Counted from the stretch's first letter, positions 43,489 to 53,716 are shown. The stretch is DNA of 64,000 bases from Lachnospiraceae bacterium (GCA_018056425.1 JAGPFR010000002.1:44990-108989); one strand, 5' to 3'. Notes: a model not told the origin generated them from the letters alone. Numbers and translations are program-made.

Positions 43489-45174
43489 TTACGACTCTCT
43501 TATATGATCCGGCACCTCAATATTTATCACGGTACCTTTTCCCACAATACTGTTTACTTCAAAAGTATATTCATCCCCGTAGAACAAACGCAGTCTCTGT
43601 ATGATGTTAGGAAGACCAATACCGCCCTTTTCGTGAGGATCGTTTATCAGCTCTTTTAGCTTACCGAGTGCTTCTTCATCCATTCCGCATCCGTCGTCTT
43701 TGATCGTTATCGCAAGCTTGTCCCCTCTGCCTTCGATACGGACATCGACGAATCCGTTATCCATCTTGCTTTCAAGTCCGTGGAACACTGCGTTCTCCAC
43801 AAGAGGCTGTAAGAAGAACCTGATGAGCGGCTTATCGAGAACCGTGCTTTCCACACTGGTCTCTATCGTGATCTTTCCCATGAACCTGAATTCTATTATA
43901 CGTGCATATTTCTCGATGTATGATACTTCATCTCTTACGGTGACTATGTTACTTGCCTTGACCGCATATCTGAATATATCCGAAAGAGCCATTGCCATTT
44001 CCGCGATGTTATCCTGATCGTTGATCAGCGCCATATCTCTCATGCACGAAAATGTGTTGTACAGAAAGTGGGGATTGATCTGATTACGGTAAGCTAAGAT
44101 CTCCATCTTCTGCTGTGTCAGCTTTGTTTCGTAGAGTCTTATCTTTCCCTCTTTTATCTCCCCTATCATGCGCTGGTTTTCATCAAGCATATGATTGAGG
44201 CTTTCCGCAACCGTTCCGATCTCATCTGTTCTTTTAAGCTTAAGTCTTTTATCAGGATTTTCTATCGAGTCATCGATGAATCTGTCTATCTCATGGATCG
44301 GTTTTGCCATGTGGAAGTACGAGAAGAATATGATAACTGCCAGGAAGAATAAAGTCAGCACCGATGCGATCGTTATCATGGTCCGTATTGTATTGCTGCC
44401 TGATGTATTACCCGAGACCGAGACAGCAACCGCAATTCTGATTCCGTTCTGCCAGTTACCTTCTCGGTATATATAATCGTCGTTTGCTTTGAGGTCATCC
44501 ATATCACTATCTGCAGGAACGCCGCCGAATGTATGAAATGACAGATCCAGCCTGTTTGAATCACTCAGCAGAATCGCTGCGGTATTGTCATTCATGATAT
44601 TGTGAAGTGATCCTTCAATGCTCCACGGTTCAAGTATCAGAACGCACATTCCCTGGAGCTTCGTACCCGTACCGGTTCCGCTGTAGATGGGATAATAAAA
44701 ACCGTAATAATAGTTCGGATCGTTTTCAAAATACCAATCCGCATTCATATCGGCTTCTTTTCTCAGATAGAAATTCTTCACAGGCAGAGTAAGCTGTCTT
44801 CCGAGAGAGACAAGTACATTCATATCGCTGTCATAGATGATAGCAGATACGATCTCTTTGTTCTTAAGCGCTATCTGTGTGTAATATGACGAAAGCCTTG
44901 CTTCACCCGCATCATCACTTACCATTTCAAGTTCATCGGTGATCATAAAACGGCACAATGATTCCGCATTATATCTGAGGTTTTCCTCATAGAAACTGAG
45001 CGCATCATCTGCCTGACGAAGAAGACTGTCCGCAAGCGTCTGGGTATAATTCAGGGTTGTATCTTTGACATATATAAAAGATGTATAGAGTGTTGCAGTA
45101 AGAACCGCAAGGATCGCAAGCACAATACAGATAAGCTGAAGTAACAGACTGTTTCGAATCTTCTGTATCAACAC
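43489..45174 (-). CDS. Sensor histidine kinase (YesM-like)
   Basis: A complete 561-residue kinase with a membrane helix near residues 10-32, a large extracytoplasmic dCache-like sensing region (about 35-265), a second helix (about 268-290), HAMP, the His-box LAYRNQINPHFLYNTFSCMRD and HATPase motifs (FLQPLVENAVFHGLE, IKDDGCGMDEEAL, KGGIGLPNIIQRLRLFYG). The start is GTG with GAGG upstream. Its natural partner is the response regulator just downstream, which is truncated, so this kinase has probably lost its output. It may phosphorylate a stray regulator or be on the way to decay. Confidence 0.92.
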   Translation of the reverse strand: MLIQKIRNSLLLQLICIVLAILAVLTATLYTSFIYVKDTTLNYTQTLADSLLRQADDALSFYEENLRYNAESLCRFMITDELEMVSDDAGEARLSSYYTQIALKNKEIVSAIIYDSDMNVLVSLGRQLTLPVKNFYLRKEADMNADWYFENDPNYYYGFYYPIYSGTGTGTKLQGMCVLILEPWSIEGSLHNIMNDNTAAILLSDSNRLDLSFHTFGGVPADSDMDDLKANDDYIYREGNWQNGIRIAVAVSVSGNTSGSNTIRTMITIASVLTLFFLAVIIFFSYFHMAKPIHEIDRFIDDSIENPDKRLKLKRTDEIGTVAESLNHMLDENQRMIGEIKEGKIRLYETKLTQQKMEILAYRNQINPHFLYNTFSCMRDMALINDQDNIAEMAMALSDIFRYAVKASNIVTVRDEVSYIEKYARIIEFRFMGKITIETSVESTVLDKPLIRFFLQPLVENAVFHGLESKMDNGFVDVRIEGRGDKLAITIKDDGCGMDEEALGKLKELINDPHEKGGIGLPNIIQRLRLFYGDEYTFEVNSIVGKGTVINIEVPDHIRES

Positions 45175-45252
45175 TGCGCACCTCTTCCGGTAAGCGAAAC
45201 CATAAAACCACCATTATTGTAGACAAGGGTTTTTATGCTGTCAATTACACGC

Positions 45253-45293
45253 GCAAAATAAAAAGCGGATCCTCTTTTAGTCGAAGACCCGCT
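45253..45293 (-). terminator. Terminator of nrdD
   Basis: An 11-bp stem with two G-U pairs (45264-45274 with 45283-45293) and an 8-base loop, followed on the minus strand by TTTTTATTTT. Confidence 0.88.
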
Positions 45294-45319
45294 CTTACCT
45301 TTATAGAATTCGATATAAA

Positions 45320-47491
45320 TTACAGATGAAGAACTCTTTCTTTGATCTCCTGGGTTCTTCCCTGATTCCAGAACTGTGTTCCGATGTATCCGCAGGTTCT
45401 GCGTGCAACGTTCATCTTGTTCTGATCGCGGTTTCCGCAGTTGGGGCATTCCCAGATGAGCTTTCCGTCTTTATCGTTAACTATCTTGATCTCACCATTG
45501 TATCCGCATACCTGGCAGTAATCGCTCTTGGTATTGAGCTCTGCGTACATGATATTTTCATAGATGTACTGCATTACGGAAATAACAGCATCGATGTTGT
45601 CCTGAAGATTGGGAACCTCAACATAGCTGATAGCACCGCCGGGTGAAAGTGCCTGGAACTGTGATTCGAACTTAAGCTTCTCGAATGCATCGATCTTCTC
45701 GGTAACATGTACGTGATAGGAGTTGGTGATATAACTCTTATCGGTAACTCCGGGAATGATTCCGAAACGCTTCTGGAGACATTTCGAGAATTTGTAAGTG
45801 GTGGACTCGAGAGGAGTTCCGTAAAGTGAGAATGCGATGTTTGATTCGCCTCTCCACTTCTTACATGCATCGTTTAGCTTCTGCATTACTTCGAGTGCGA
45901 AAGGAGTTGCGGTGGGATCGGTATGTGACTTGCCTGTCATATATCTCGTACACTCGCAAAGTCCCGCATATCCGAGTGATATGGTTGAATATCCGTCATA
46001 AAGGAGCTTGTCGATCTTCTCACCCTTCTGAAGTCTTGCAAGTGCACCGTACTGCCAGAGGATGGGAGCAACATCGGAAAGTGTTCCCTTAAGTCTGTTA
46101 TGTCTTGCCATGAGTGCTCTGTGGCAGAGCTCAAGTCTCTCATCGAAGATACTCCAGAACTTATCCATGTCTCCGCCTGATGAACAAGCGATATCAACAA
46201 GGTTAAGTGTTACAACACCCTGATTGAATCTTCCGTAGAACTTGGGAGTTCCGTCAACATTCTGAACACCGGGCTCGTAGGTAAGGAAGCTTCTGCATCC
46301 CATGCAGGTATATACATTGCCGCCCTTGAGTTCCTTCATAACCTTTGCGGAGATATAATCGGGAACCATGCGCTTTGCGGTACACTTGGCTGCAAGCTCG
46401 GTCAGATAATAATATTTGCTGTCCTTGGTAATATTGTCTTCATCAAGAACATAGATAAGCTTGGGGAATGCGGGAGTGATGTAAACACCCTTCTCATTCT
46501 TGACGCCCTTGATACGCTGCTTGAGCATTTCCTCGATGACGATTGCAAGGTCATCCCTTGTCTGTCCTTCGGGAACTTCATCAAGGTACATGAATACGGT
46601 AATGAAAGGAGCCTGACCGTTTGTGGTCATGAGGGTGATGACCTGATACTGAATGGTCTGTACGCCTGCCTTGATCTCATCAAGAACTCTCATCTCGGCA
46701 ACCTTGTTGATCTCTTCCTCGGTTACCTTGATTCCGGCATCTTCCATCTCCTGCTTAACGGTTGCTCTGAACTTCTCACGGCTGATCTGTACGAAAGGAG
46801 CCAGGTGAGAAAGAGAGATGCTCTGTCCGCCATACTGTGAAGATGCGATCTGAGCGATAGCCTGAGTTGCGACATTACATGCGGTGGAGAATGAATGAGG
46901 CTTCTCGATCATGGTCTCGCTGATAACGGTTCCGTTATCGAGCATATCCTTGAGGTTAACAAGGCAGCAGTTGTGCATATGCTGCGCAAAATAATCCGCA
47001 TCGTGGAAATGAATGAGACCTGCCTCGTGAGCAGCAACGATATCTTCATCAAGAAGGAATCTCTTGGTGATATCCTTACTTACCTCACCTGCCATATAGT
47101 CACGCTGAACGCTGTTAACGGTAGGATTCTTATTGGAATTCTCCTGCTTAACCTCCTCGTTATTGCACTCGATGAGGGACAGGATCTGCTCGTCGGTGGA
47201 ATTGGACTTACGAACGAGCTGTCTCTTGTATCTATAGGTAATATAAGAGCGGGCTACGGCAAAAGCCCTCTGATTCATGATCTCATTCTCTACCATATCC
47301 TGGATTTCCTCGACGGAAAGAGATCTGGGAATCCTGGAACACTGGGTAAGCATATTGTCCGCAATAACCTCGATCTGCTTCTCGGTCATTCTCTCGGACT
47401 CGATCACGCTTTCATTAGCCTTCTTGACAGCCGCAACGATCTTATCTATGTCAAAAGGCACCTCTGTTCCGCTTCTCTTGATGATTTTCAT
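45320..47491 (-). CDS. nrdD: Anaerobic (class III) ribonucleoside-triphosphate reductase
   Basis: Makes deoxynucleotides from NTPs without oxygen by a glycyl radical. The 723-residue protein has an N-terminal ATP-cone (MKIIKRSGTEVPFDIDKIVAAVKKAN), the radical barrel domain, four zinc cysteines near the C-terminus (CQVCGYNGEI and CPNCGNRDQ), and the glycyl radical site RTCGYIGT (Gly near residue 701). The ATG at 47491 with GGGGAG upstream gives the canonical N-terminus. The activase gene nrdG, often adjacent, is not next to it. Two NrdR-like boxes overlap the promoter. Confidence 0.97.
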   Translation of the reverse strand: MKIIKRSGTEVPFDIDKIVAAVKKANESVIESERMTEKQIEVIADNMLTQCSRIPRSLSVEEIQDMVENEIMNQRAFAVARSYITYRYKRQLVRKSNSTDEQILSLIECNNEEVKQENSNKNPTVNSVQRDYMAGEVSKDITKRFLLDEDIVAAHEAGLIHFHDADYFAQHMHNCCLVNLKDMLDNGTVISETMIEKPHSFSTACNVATQAIAQIASSQYGGQSISLSHLAPFVQISREKFRATVKQEMEDAGIKVTEEEINKVAEMRVLDEIKAGVQTIQYQVITLMTTNGQAPFITVFMYLDEVPEGQTRDDLAIVIEEMLKQRIKGVKNEKGVYITPAFPKLIYVLDEDNITKDSKYYYLTELAAKCTAKRMVPDYISAKVMKELKGGNVYTCMGCRSFLTYEPGVQNVDGTPKFYGRFNQGVVTLNLVDIACSSGGDMDKFWSIFDERLELCHRALMARHNRLKGTLSDVAPILWQYGALARLQKGEKIDKLLYDGYSTISLGYAGLCECTRYMTGKSHTDPTATPFALEVMQKLNDACKKWRGESNIAFSLYGTPLESTTYKFSKCLQKRFGIIPGVTDKSYITNSYHVHVTEKIDAFEKLKFESQFQALSPGGAISYVEVPNLQDNIDAVISVMQYIYENIMYAELNTKSDYCQVCGYNGEIKIVNDKDGKLIWECPNCGNRDQNKMNVARRTCGYIGTQFWNQGRTQEIKERVLHL

Positions 47492-47571
47492 GTAAACTCC
47501 CCTGATTTGAACTTTTTTTATATTTCTAAGCCTATTATTACAGAATATATGGTATTTATTCCTATGGCCGT

Positions 47572-47620
47572 GCACTACATATTGTATTCCCGATTTTTAT
47601 ATTTCGTCAAGATATAGTGG
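47572..47620 (-). promoter_or_regulatory. nrdD promoter with two NrdR-like boxes
   Basis: On the minus strand: TTGACG (47605-47610), an 18-bp spacer and TACAAT (47581-47586). Two 16-base sites resembling the NrdR consensus (ACACWATATMTWGTGT) cover these boxes: GCACTACATATTGTAT (47572-47587, plus strand, 13 of 16) and CGTCAAGATATAGTGG (47605-47620, 11 of 16), 33 bases apart, about three helical turns. NrdR binding here would block RNA polymerase. The leader to the ATG is about 80 nt. Confidence 0.75.
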
Positions 47621-47840
47621 GAAATAATAATTTAAGAATGATCAACATAATTTTTGTGAAAATTGTTCAATAGAGCCCGCAAACCCTTGTAAATACTGGA
47701 TTCTTGACTTAAAATGCACAAAAGACACGGTTTTCGCCGTGTCTTTTGTGCATTATGTAAACCTCAATATATTGTGGTTTCTATATTTAAATAACACATC
47801 GAACCCTTATAACGCCCGTTAATACAGGGTTTTTTTCACC
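47621..47840. other. Intergenic region between glgP and the nrdD promoter
   Basis: No gene seen. It holds a perfect 18-bp hairpin (47713-47730 with 47737-47754), a further NrdR-like 16-mer at 47762-47777 (CCTCAATATATTGTGG, 13 of 16), and a two-part inverted repeat at 47802-47830 (AACCC/GGGTT around TAACG/CGTTA) followed on the plus strand by a T run although no plus-strand gene precedes it. One of these hairpins probably ends the glgP transcript. Confidence 0.55.
47713..47754 (-). terminator. Long perfect hairpin downstream of glgP
   Basis: An 18-bp perfect stem with a six-base loop. The minus-strand 3' arm ends CATT and runs into TTAAG, a weak U tract. It is the best candidate for the glgP terminator, 87-128 bases past the stop, but could also be an RNA-stability element. 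Confidence 0.55.
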
Positions 47841-50162
47841 TCATTTCAGGTGCCAGATATCCTCGTTATACTGCCTGATGGTTCTGTCCGAAGAGAAGAA
47901 TCCGGCCTTGGCAATGTTGACTAGACACATTCTTAACCATCTGTCCCTGTCTTCGTATGCGGCAAAAGCCTCGTCCTTAACCCTGATATAGTCCTCAAGG
48001 TCGATAAGAGTCATGAACCAGTCCTTGTTAAGAAGTTCCTTGGACAGTCTCTCAAGACGCTCCTTATCGCCGATCTTAAGAAGCTGTGGACCGGTTATGA
48101 AATCAACCGCCGCCTTGATCGTTTTACTCTTCTTGTAGTAGTCCCTGGATACATAGTCAGCCTTCTCATAATGAGCGATGACCTGATCCGATTCAAGACC
48201 GAATTCGAAGATGTTTTCTTTGCCGACAAGCTCTGCAATCTCAACATTTGCTCCGTCAGCGGTTCCGAGGGTAACTGCACCGTTAAGCATAAACTTCATG
48301 TTGCCGGTTCCGGAGGCTTCCTTGGAAGCAAGTGATATCTGCTCGGAAATATCGCAGGCGGGGATCATCTTCTCGGCATAGCTTACATTGTAGTTCTCAA
48401 CCATGAGAACCTTGATGTAGGGACTAACGTCCGGATCGTTATTTATAAGCTCCTGAAGGCAGAGGATCAGGTGAATGATATCCTGGGCAATTACATAAGC
48501 GGGAGCCGCCTTTGCACCGAATATAAAGCTTATCGGTCTTACGGGCTTCCTGCCGGCTTTTATCTCCAGATATTTATGGATTATATAAAGAGCATTCATC
48601 TGCTGACGCTTGTACTCGTGAAGTCTCTTGGACTGGATGTCGAAGATGGAGTTGACGTCAAGCTCTATTCCTTCTTTAGCCTTAACGTACCGGGCAAGCT
48701 GCTCTTTCTTAAGTTTCTTGATCTTATCGAGTGTCTCGAGTACTTTGTCGTTATCCTTAAACTCGAGAAGCTTTTCAAGATCCTCCGCATTTCTGGTATA
48801 TCCGTCACCGATGGTCTCCGAAAGGAACTGTGCAAGTTCCCTGTTACAGGAGATAAGCCATCTTCTGAATGTGATACCGTTTGTCTTGTTGTTGAACTTC
48901 TCGGGATAGATCTTGTAGAAATGATTGAGTTCAGTCTTTTTAAGTATCTCGGTATGGATCGCAGCAACACCGTTGATGGAATGACCGTAATGGATGTCGA
49001 TGTGGGCCATGTGTACCTTATCATCCTTATCGATGATGGCAACCTTGGGATCCTTGAACTTAGCTTTTACTCTCTTATCAAGTTCCTTGATGTAAGGGAT
49101 AAGATGAGGAACAACCTTCTTCAGGTATTCGAGAGGCCACTTCTCGAGTGCCTCTGCAAGGATGGTGTGGTTGGTATATGCACATGATGCGGATACTTCC
49201 TTGATCGCTTCGTCCATTCCGAAATGCTCTTCCTCGACGAGAAGTCTGATGAGCTCGGGGATAACAAGCGTAGGATGTGTATCGTTTATCTGAACGGCGG
49301 CATGCTTGTGAAGTTCATGGAGATCAAACTTCTTATCCGACATATCCTTAAGGATAAGTCTTGCGGCATTTGCGCACATGAAATACTCCTGATAGATTCT
49401 CAGAAGATTTCCGTCCTTATCGGAATCATCGGGATACAGGAAAAGAGTGAGGTTCTTCTTGATCGCTTTCTTATCAAAGTCGATTCCCTTCTTAACGATG
49501 GATTCGTCAACGGTCTCGACATCAAACAGATGAAGTTTGTTTACTCCGTTTTCATATCCTATGACATCTATGTCATACATTTTGGATACGACTTCAAAAT
49601 CAGCATACTTTACCTTGAATGAAGTTTTGGTTTTTCTGAGCCAGCTCTGCTCTTCTATCCAGTCGTTCTTCTCTGCGGTCTGCGCATTCTTTTTAAAGAC
49701 CTGCTTGAAAAGACCGAAGTGATAATTAAGTCCGATTCCGTCACCGGGAAGTCCGAGTGTTGCGATGGAATCAAGGAAACAGGCTGCAAGTCTTCCGAGT
49801 CCTCCGTTTCCGAGTGAAGGTTCGGGCTCGATCTCCTCGATAAGGGTAAGATCTTTGCCGTTCTTCTCAAGTATCTCGGAAAGCTTGCCGTAGATACCGA
49901 GGTTGATCAGATTGTTAGAGAGAAGTTTTCCGATAAGGAATTCCATCGAGATATAGTAAACCTTCTTCTCTCCGGAAATGGGCATCGATACATCCATTAA
50001 TGTCTTTACAAGTGAAAGTATCGAATAATAAAGTTCTTTATCGGTGCAGTCTGCAATAGTCCTGCCGTACTCTTTTTGAGTGATCTGTCCAAGCTGTTCT
50101 TCGAGATTCATTATTATGACATCCCTGCCAAGATTACGATTGCTCTCCATTTGCCTGTTCAT
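47841..50162 (-). CDS. glgP: Glycogen/maltodextrin phosphorylase
   Basis: Releases glucose-1-phosphate from alpha-1,4-glucans. The GT35 hallmarks are [56 protein letters not shown] and the PLP-lysine motif [14 protein letters not shown]. The start is uncertain: GGAAGGAGA abuts the ATG at 50162, while in-frame ATGs at 50150 and 50111 (MNLEEQLGQ) are other options; the last aligns best with family N-termini. It lies 25 bases after a LacI-family regulator gene and shares its promoter, so it is probably repressed by that protein. Confidence 0.95.
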   Translation of the reverse strand: MNRQMESNRNLGRDVIIMNLEEQLGQITQKEYGRTIADCTDKELYYSILSLVKTLMDVSMPISGEKKVYYISMEFLIGKLLSNNLINLGIYGKLSEILEKNGKDLTLIEEIEPEPSLGNGGLGRLAACFLDSIATLGLPGDGIGLNYHFGLFKQVFKKNAQTAEKNDWIEEQSWLRKTKTSFKVKYADFEVVSKMYDIDVIGYENGVNKLHLFDVETVDESIVKKGIDFDKKAIKKNLTLFLYPDDSDKDGNLLRIYQEYFMCANAARLILKDMSDKKFDLHELHKHAAVQINDTHPTLVIPELIRLLVEEEHFGMDEAIKEVSASCAYTNHTILAEALEKWPLEYLKKVVPHLIPYIKELDKRVKAKFKDPKVAIIDKDDKVHMAHIDIHYGHSINGVAAIHTEILKKTELNHFYKIYPEKFNNKTNGITFRRWLISCNRELAQFLSETIGDGYTRNAEDLEKLLEFKDNDKVLETLDKIKKLKKEQLARYVKAKEGIELDVNSIFDIQSKRLHEYKRQQMNALYIIHKYLEIKAGRKPVRPISFIFGAKAAPAYVIAQDIIHLILCLQELINNDPDVSPYIKVLMVENYNVSYAEKMIPACDISEQISLASKEASGTGNMKFMLNGAVTLGTADGANVEIAELVGKENIFEFGLESDQVIAHYEKADYVSRDYYKKSKTIKAAVDFITGPQLLKIGDKERLERLSKELLNKDWFMTLIDLEDYIRVKDEAFAAYEDRDRWLRMCLVNIAKAGFFSSDRTIRQYNEDIWHLK

Positions 50163-50187
50163 TCTCCTTCCCAAACTGTTTATAAGA

Positions 50188-51183
50188 TCAAACCAGTACA
50201 TCCTCGTATCTGACCTGCATGAGATCATAAGGCATTCTTATGGATCTGCCCTTTTCACCGCTCATCAGTCTGCAGCATTCCCTGAGAGCTTCTTCTCCGA
50301 TCTCTTTGAAGTCCTGTCTTACGGTCACCATGTTCTTGCCCGCATAACCCATGAGAGTGATCCCGTCAAAACCGCATACGGGGTGGAATACGTTCATATC
50401 GGTAAGAGCCTTCATCGCACCGATCGCCATAAGGTCTGAACCGCACGCAATGATGTCCTTATCTCTTCCGTATTTCATGGTGATCTCGCGCGCATTCTTT
50501 TCGCTGAAAGCGCCGTTCTTGACGGTAAGATCAAAACCGAGTTCTTCGGAAAGTTCCCTTGCTCCGCGAATTCTCTCTTCGGTAACATAGCTGTTTGTTC
50601 TTCCCGAAATATACAAAACGCTGTCGCTCGGACCGGTGTTTTCGGTTATGGTCTTGCGCAGAATATCTTTCTGCGCCTGTGCATGATCAACGCCGATGTT
50701 GGATATGTTATCGCTCTGAAGCGGCATGTCCACAACAACAGCTTTAAATTTCTCGCTTTCGATAACCTCGGTAAGCTCCTTCATGTCACGGTCAAGTCCG
50801 CACACGATGATGCTTCTGATATTCTGGGCTTCAAGTCTGTGCTCGATCTCGGCTGCCTTCATTCCGGCAAACATGCTGAAGAACAAAGGTACAACATCGA
50901 GTCTTGCTTCATTGCCTGCTTTGACGGCACCCATAATGTACTGCATCATTATCTCGCTTGAAGCAAGCGTCTGTCCATCGGGATCGGTAAGCACCGCCAC
51001 TCTGCCTGACTGTTTCGATGAAAGGGAAGCCGCAACCGAATTAGGAATAAAGTGAAGCTCTTCAATAGCCTCATTAACTCTGATGATGGTATCCTCCGAC
51101 ACACTCGGATAATTGTTGATGACTTTGGATACAGTCGAGACGGCTACTCCCGCTCTCTTGGCAACATCTCTGATAGTAACCAC
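50188..51183 (-). CDS. LacI-family transcription regulator
   Basis: A 331-residue regulator with an N-terminal LacI helix-turn-helix ([20 protein letters not shown]), hinge ([13 protein letters not shown]) and a periplasmic-binding-type effector domain ([27 protein letters not shown]). The start is GTG with AGGAGG nine bases upstream; an upstream TTG would include the ribosome site. The operon with glgP suggests control of glycogen or maltodextrin use. A perfect palindrome at its own promoter is its likely operator, or a CcpA site. Confidence 0.93.
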   Translation of the reverse strand: MVTIRDVAKRAGVAVSTVSKVINNYPSVSEDTIIRVNEAIEELHFIPNSVAASLSSKQSGRVAVLTDPDGQTLASSEIMMQYIMGAVKAGNEARLDVVPLFFSMFAGMKAAEIEHRLEAQNIRSIIVCGLDRDMKELTEVIESEKFKAVVVDMPLQSDNISNIGVDHAQAQKDILRKTITENTGPSDSVLYISGRTNSYVTEERIRGARELSEELGFDLTVKNGAFSEKNAREITMKYGRDKDIIACGSDLMAIGAMKALTDMNVFHPVCGFDGITLMGYAGKNMVTVRQDFKEIGEEALRECCRLMSGEKGRSIRMPYDLMQVRYEDVLV

Positions 51184-51225
51184 CCTTAAGCCCCTCCTTT
51201 GCAATAAAACAAAAAAACGATTTCT

Positions 51226-51269
51226 GAAAACGTTTTCTTAATCATATCCCACACAAGTTTATTTGTAAA
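51226..51269 (-). promoter_or_regulatory. Promoter and operator of the lacI-glgP operon
   Basis: TTTACA (51264-51269), a 17-bp spacer and TATGAT (51241-51246) on the minus strand, five of six in each. Covering the start site is the perfect 12-bp palindrome GAAAACGTTTTC (51226-51237). With its flanks it fits the cre consensus TGNAANCGNWNNCA at all but one fixed position. This is a roadblock position for a repressor. Confidence 0.8.
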
Positions 51270-51286
51270 GAGAAAACCACCCATAA

Positions 51287-51315
51287 TTGAACCGTGGCGG
51301 CTTCTTTTGTATAAT
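51287..51315 (+). promoter_or_regulatory. Promoter of the membrane protein gene
   Basis: TTGAAC (51287-51292), a 17-bp spacer and a perfect TATAAT (51310-51315), about 58 bases before the ATG. It is divergent from the lacI-glgP promoter. Confidence 0.75.
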
Positions 51316-51372
51316 ATTATGCAATTGAACTATTCTTTATGTACTATTTTTCCACAAGGTAATCCGGTCTGA

Positions 51373-53031
51373 ATGAAAACCACTTTAAACAGAAATCTTT
51401 TTATATCGCTGATCATATTTGTCCTGCTTTTCTCGGCAGGTCTTCTTAATATCAGATACTATCCGATGGATTTTGACGATCGTTCCGAGAAAATAATACT
51501 CTGGTCAAATATCCGTGATTATTACAATTTCTTCGGAAGCGAAGCACCAGTGCCGCCCATTCTGGAAGGATTCGATATTCCCTATATTCACGAAAGCATT
51601 GAGAGAGATCACGGCATCGCGGCTCTGTATCCGATCGCACCCTTCCTTACATTAGACGATAAATACACTGTCGGATTCTTCTGGCATCTGTACCTGTATG
51701 CTTTCTTTTGCCTGGGTACGGTATTTATGTACAAAAGCCTCAGAAGGCTCCTGCAAAACCGTTTCGTATCATACTTCGGAACACTGATGTATTTCCTGAG
51801 TCCGAGGCTTTACGGCGACAGTCTCCACAATAATAAGGACATCATTTTTTTAAGTCTTCTTACGATCGTTCTGTATTTTACGATCTCCATGTCGGAGGAA
51901 GACAAGAAAAGAAATGCGGTACTTTTTGCGATCTTCGGCGGACTGTTCTGCAACACAAGAGTCCTTGGATTATACTTCACAGCCGTCTTCGGATTTATCT
52001 ACATCCTGATCCTGACGATCAGGCATAAATGGTCTAAGGCGAAATTTATAAACGGCCTCATAGCGGCGTTCGGATCTTTATCAGTTTACATCATCGTCAC
52101 CCCTGCAATCTATGCGGGAGGCGGATTTGATCTTATAGGACACATTTCCTATTGTGTAAACAGAACTTCCAATTTCGTATCCTGGTGGCATCCCGTTCTC
52201 TTCGACGGCCATGTATATGACTGGAGATTTGATGTACTTCCCTGGTACTACATCCCCAAGTTCATACTGATCACAACGCCGCCTATTGTTATCGTTTTGT
52301 TTTTCATAGGACTCGTATCACTGTGTGTCCGCATCCGTGTTAAGGAAGACGTCGCAATATACGCTTTAACAATGTTGATCACGGGGATCATCCCTCTTCT
52401 TGTTGCGATCGTTAAGAAATCGATCCTGTATAACGGCTGGAGGCATTTCTATTTTCTCTACTGCGTTATCATCATCATTTCCTCGGCAGGACTAAAAATG
52501 CTGACGGATGCATTGGGCAGCAAAGAGAAATTTTCCGGGATCAAAGCAAGGAATCTTAAATATCTTCCGTACCTTATCTGCTCTGCGGCCGCACTCTTTT
52601 ATTACATAGGTGATGCCTATTATCAGGTAGGCGGTGCAATGTATTACAACATCCTTGCAGGCGGAAGCGTTCCGATGAGATACGAGATGGATTACAGCGC
52701 AATAAGCGGCAAAGAAGTCCTGAGACACTGGATAGGATCCATTGACGAGGAGCATGTCTTTCTGTTTATGGATGGTGATGATATATCGGCGATCAATAAC
52801 TGCTTTTCTGTTATGGACGATGAGATCAGGGACAAAGTAACACTGGTCAACACAAGAGATCTTGCAGTCTCACTTGCCGAAGAAGGCTACACTGTTTACG
52901 AATACTTCGATCCCGTCTATGCATATTGGAACGGCGGAGACAGATGGTCCTACGTGTCGACTCTCGAGAATGTCTATACATACAAACCTTGGGGCAGAAC
53001 ATCCGGAGCGATCTATAAATTTTCAGAATGA
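51373..53031 (+). CDS. Polytopic membrane protein, glycosyltransferase-like
   Basis: A 552-residue protein with about ten membrane helices, a large first outside loop with an acidic pair (YPMDFDDRSEK, near residue 34) and a soluble C-terminal domain of about 120 residues. The plan fits GT-C type glycosyltransferases (ArnT/PMT-like, using lipid-linked sugars), supported by the motif YNGWRHFYFLYC and the acidic loop, but no exact family can be named. It stands alone, with its own promoter and a bidirectional terminator. The ribosome site is weak (AAGG about 12 bases upstream). Confidence 0.75.
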   Translation: MKTTLNRNLFISLIIFVLLFSAGLLNIRYYPMDFDDRSEKIILWSNIRDYYNFFGSEAPVPPILEGFDIPYIHESIERDHGIAALYPIAPFLTLDDKYTVGFFWHLYLYAFFCLGTVFMYKSLRRLLQNRFVSYFGTLMYFLSPRLYGDSLHNNKDIIFLSLLTIVLYFTISMSEEDKKRNAVLFAIFGGLFCNTRVLGLYFTAVFGFIYILILTIRHKWSKAKFINGLIAAFGSLSVYIIVTPAIYAGGGFDLIGHISYCVNRTSNFVSWWHPVLFDGHVYDWRFDVLPWYYIPKFILITTPPIVIVLFFIGLVSLCVRIRVKEDVAIYALTMLITGIIPLLVAIVKKSILYNGWRHFYFLYCVIIIISSAGLKMLTDALGSKEKFSGIKARNLKYLPYLICSAAALFYYIGDAYYQVGGAMYYNILAGGSVPMRYEMDYSAISGKEVLRHWIGSIDEEHVFLFMDGDDISAINNCFSVMDDEIRDKVTLVNTRDLAVSLAEEGYTVYEYFDPVYAYWNGGDRWSYVSTLENVYTYKPWGRTSGAIYKFSE

Positions 53032-53050
53032 TCCTTACTTACAGGTACAA

Positions 53051-53078
53051 AAAAACACGGAGCATGCTCCGTGTTTTT
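53051..53078. terminator. Bidirectional terminator
   Basis: A 13-bp near-perfect inverted repeat (53051-53063 with 53066-53078) with A and T runs at its base, between convergent genes. It can end transcripts from both sides. Confidence 0.9.
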
Positions 53079-53094
53079 CTATATATTCTATTAC

Positions 53095-53667
53095 TTATTT
53101 CTCATCAGCGGTGAAATATACCCAGAATCCGTTTCCTTCGGTATCATTCTCATAATACTCAATGAAACCTACGCCGAAATCCTTGGTTCCTTCGGGAGCT
53201 TCGAATACAAGAGTTCCTGTTCTTGACTCGTTAACTTCGAGTTCATACTCGGAAGGGAACTGATCATCAAGAATGGATTCGGATACTTCGATAGGATAAG
53301 CATAATCATCATCGCCATCGCCCCACTCAAGGTCGAAATCCCAGTTGCTCATGGGAACAGTCTGTCCAAAAGTGTTCTTGATGGTAAACTCGACAACAAC
53401 AAGCTCATTTCCTGCTGCAGGAGTATATCCGCCGATCTCATCGGTGGTGTAATAAGCATCATTGATGGAGTAATTGAACCATGCAGTTTTCATGGTTGAT
53501 CCGATTCTTCCCTCGTAGTAATAAGAACCGTCATCAAGCTTGGTTGCAGTGATATTCTCATCATTCTGAACCCGGTCATCTGCTGCGCCTGCAATTCCGG
53601 TCTTTCCGCATGCTGCGAGTGAAAGGGCCATCATGCCTGCAAGTACTGCTGTCATAAATTTTTTCAT
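53095..53667 (-). CDS. Lipoprotein with DUF4352-like domain
   Basis: A 190-residue exported lipoprotein with lipobox LAAC and an immunoglobulin-like beta domain resembling DUF4352 (AAGNELVVVEFTIKNTFGQ, then LEVNESRTGTLVFEAPEG). Proteins of this group are often surface antigens or stress-linked; the function here is unknown. The ATG at 53667 with AAGGAGG upstream is chosen over one five codons earlier that would lie on the ribosome site. It follows tuf, separated by a hairpin. Confidence 0.88.
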   Translation of the reverse strand: MKKFMTAVLAGMMALSLAACGKTGIAGAADDRVQNDENITATKLDDGSYYYEGRIGSTMKTAWFNYSINDAYYTTDEIGGYTPAAGNELVVVEFTIKNTFGQTVPMSNWDFDLEWGDGDDDYAYPIEVSESILDDQFPSEYELEVNESRTGTLVFEAPEGTKDFGVGFIEYYENDTEGNGFWVYFTADEK

Positions 53668-53686
53668 AATATCCTCCTTCATAATA

Positions 53687-53716
53687 ATATGCCGGAGAAA
53701 TTAATCCCCGGCATAT
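53687..53716 (-). terminator. Hairpin after tuf
   Basis: A perfect 9-bp stem (53687-53695 with 53708-53716) 37-66 bases past the tuf stop. No U tract follows, and its 3' side is next to the ribosome site of the lipoprotein gene, so read-through into that gene is possible. Confidence 0.45.
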
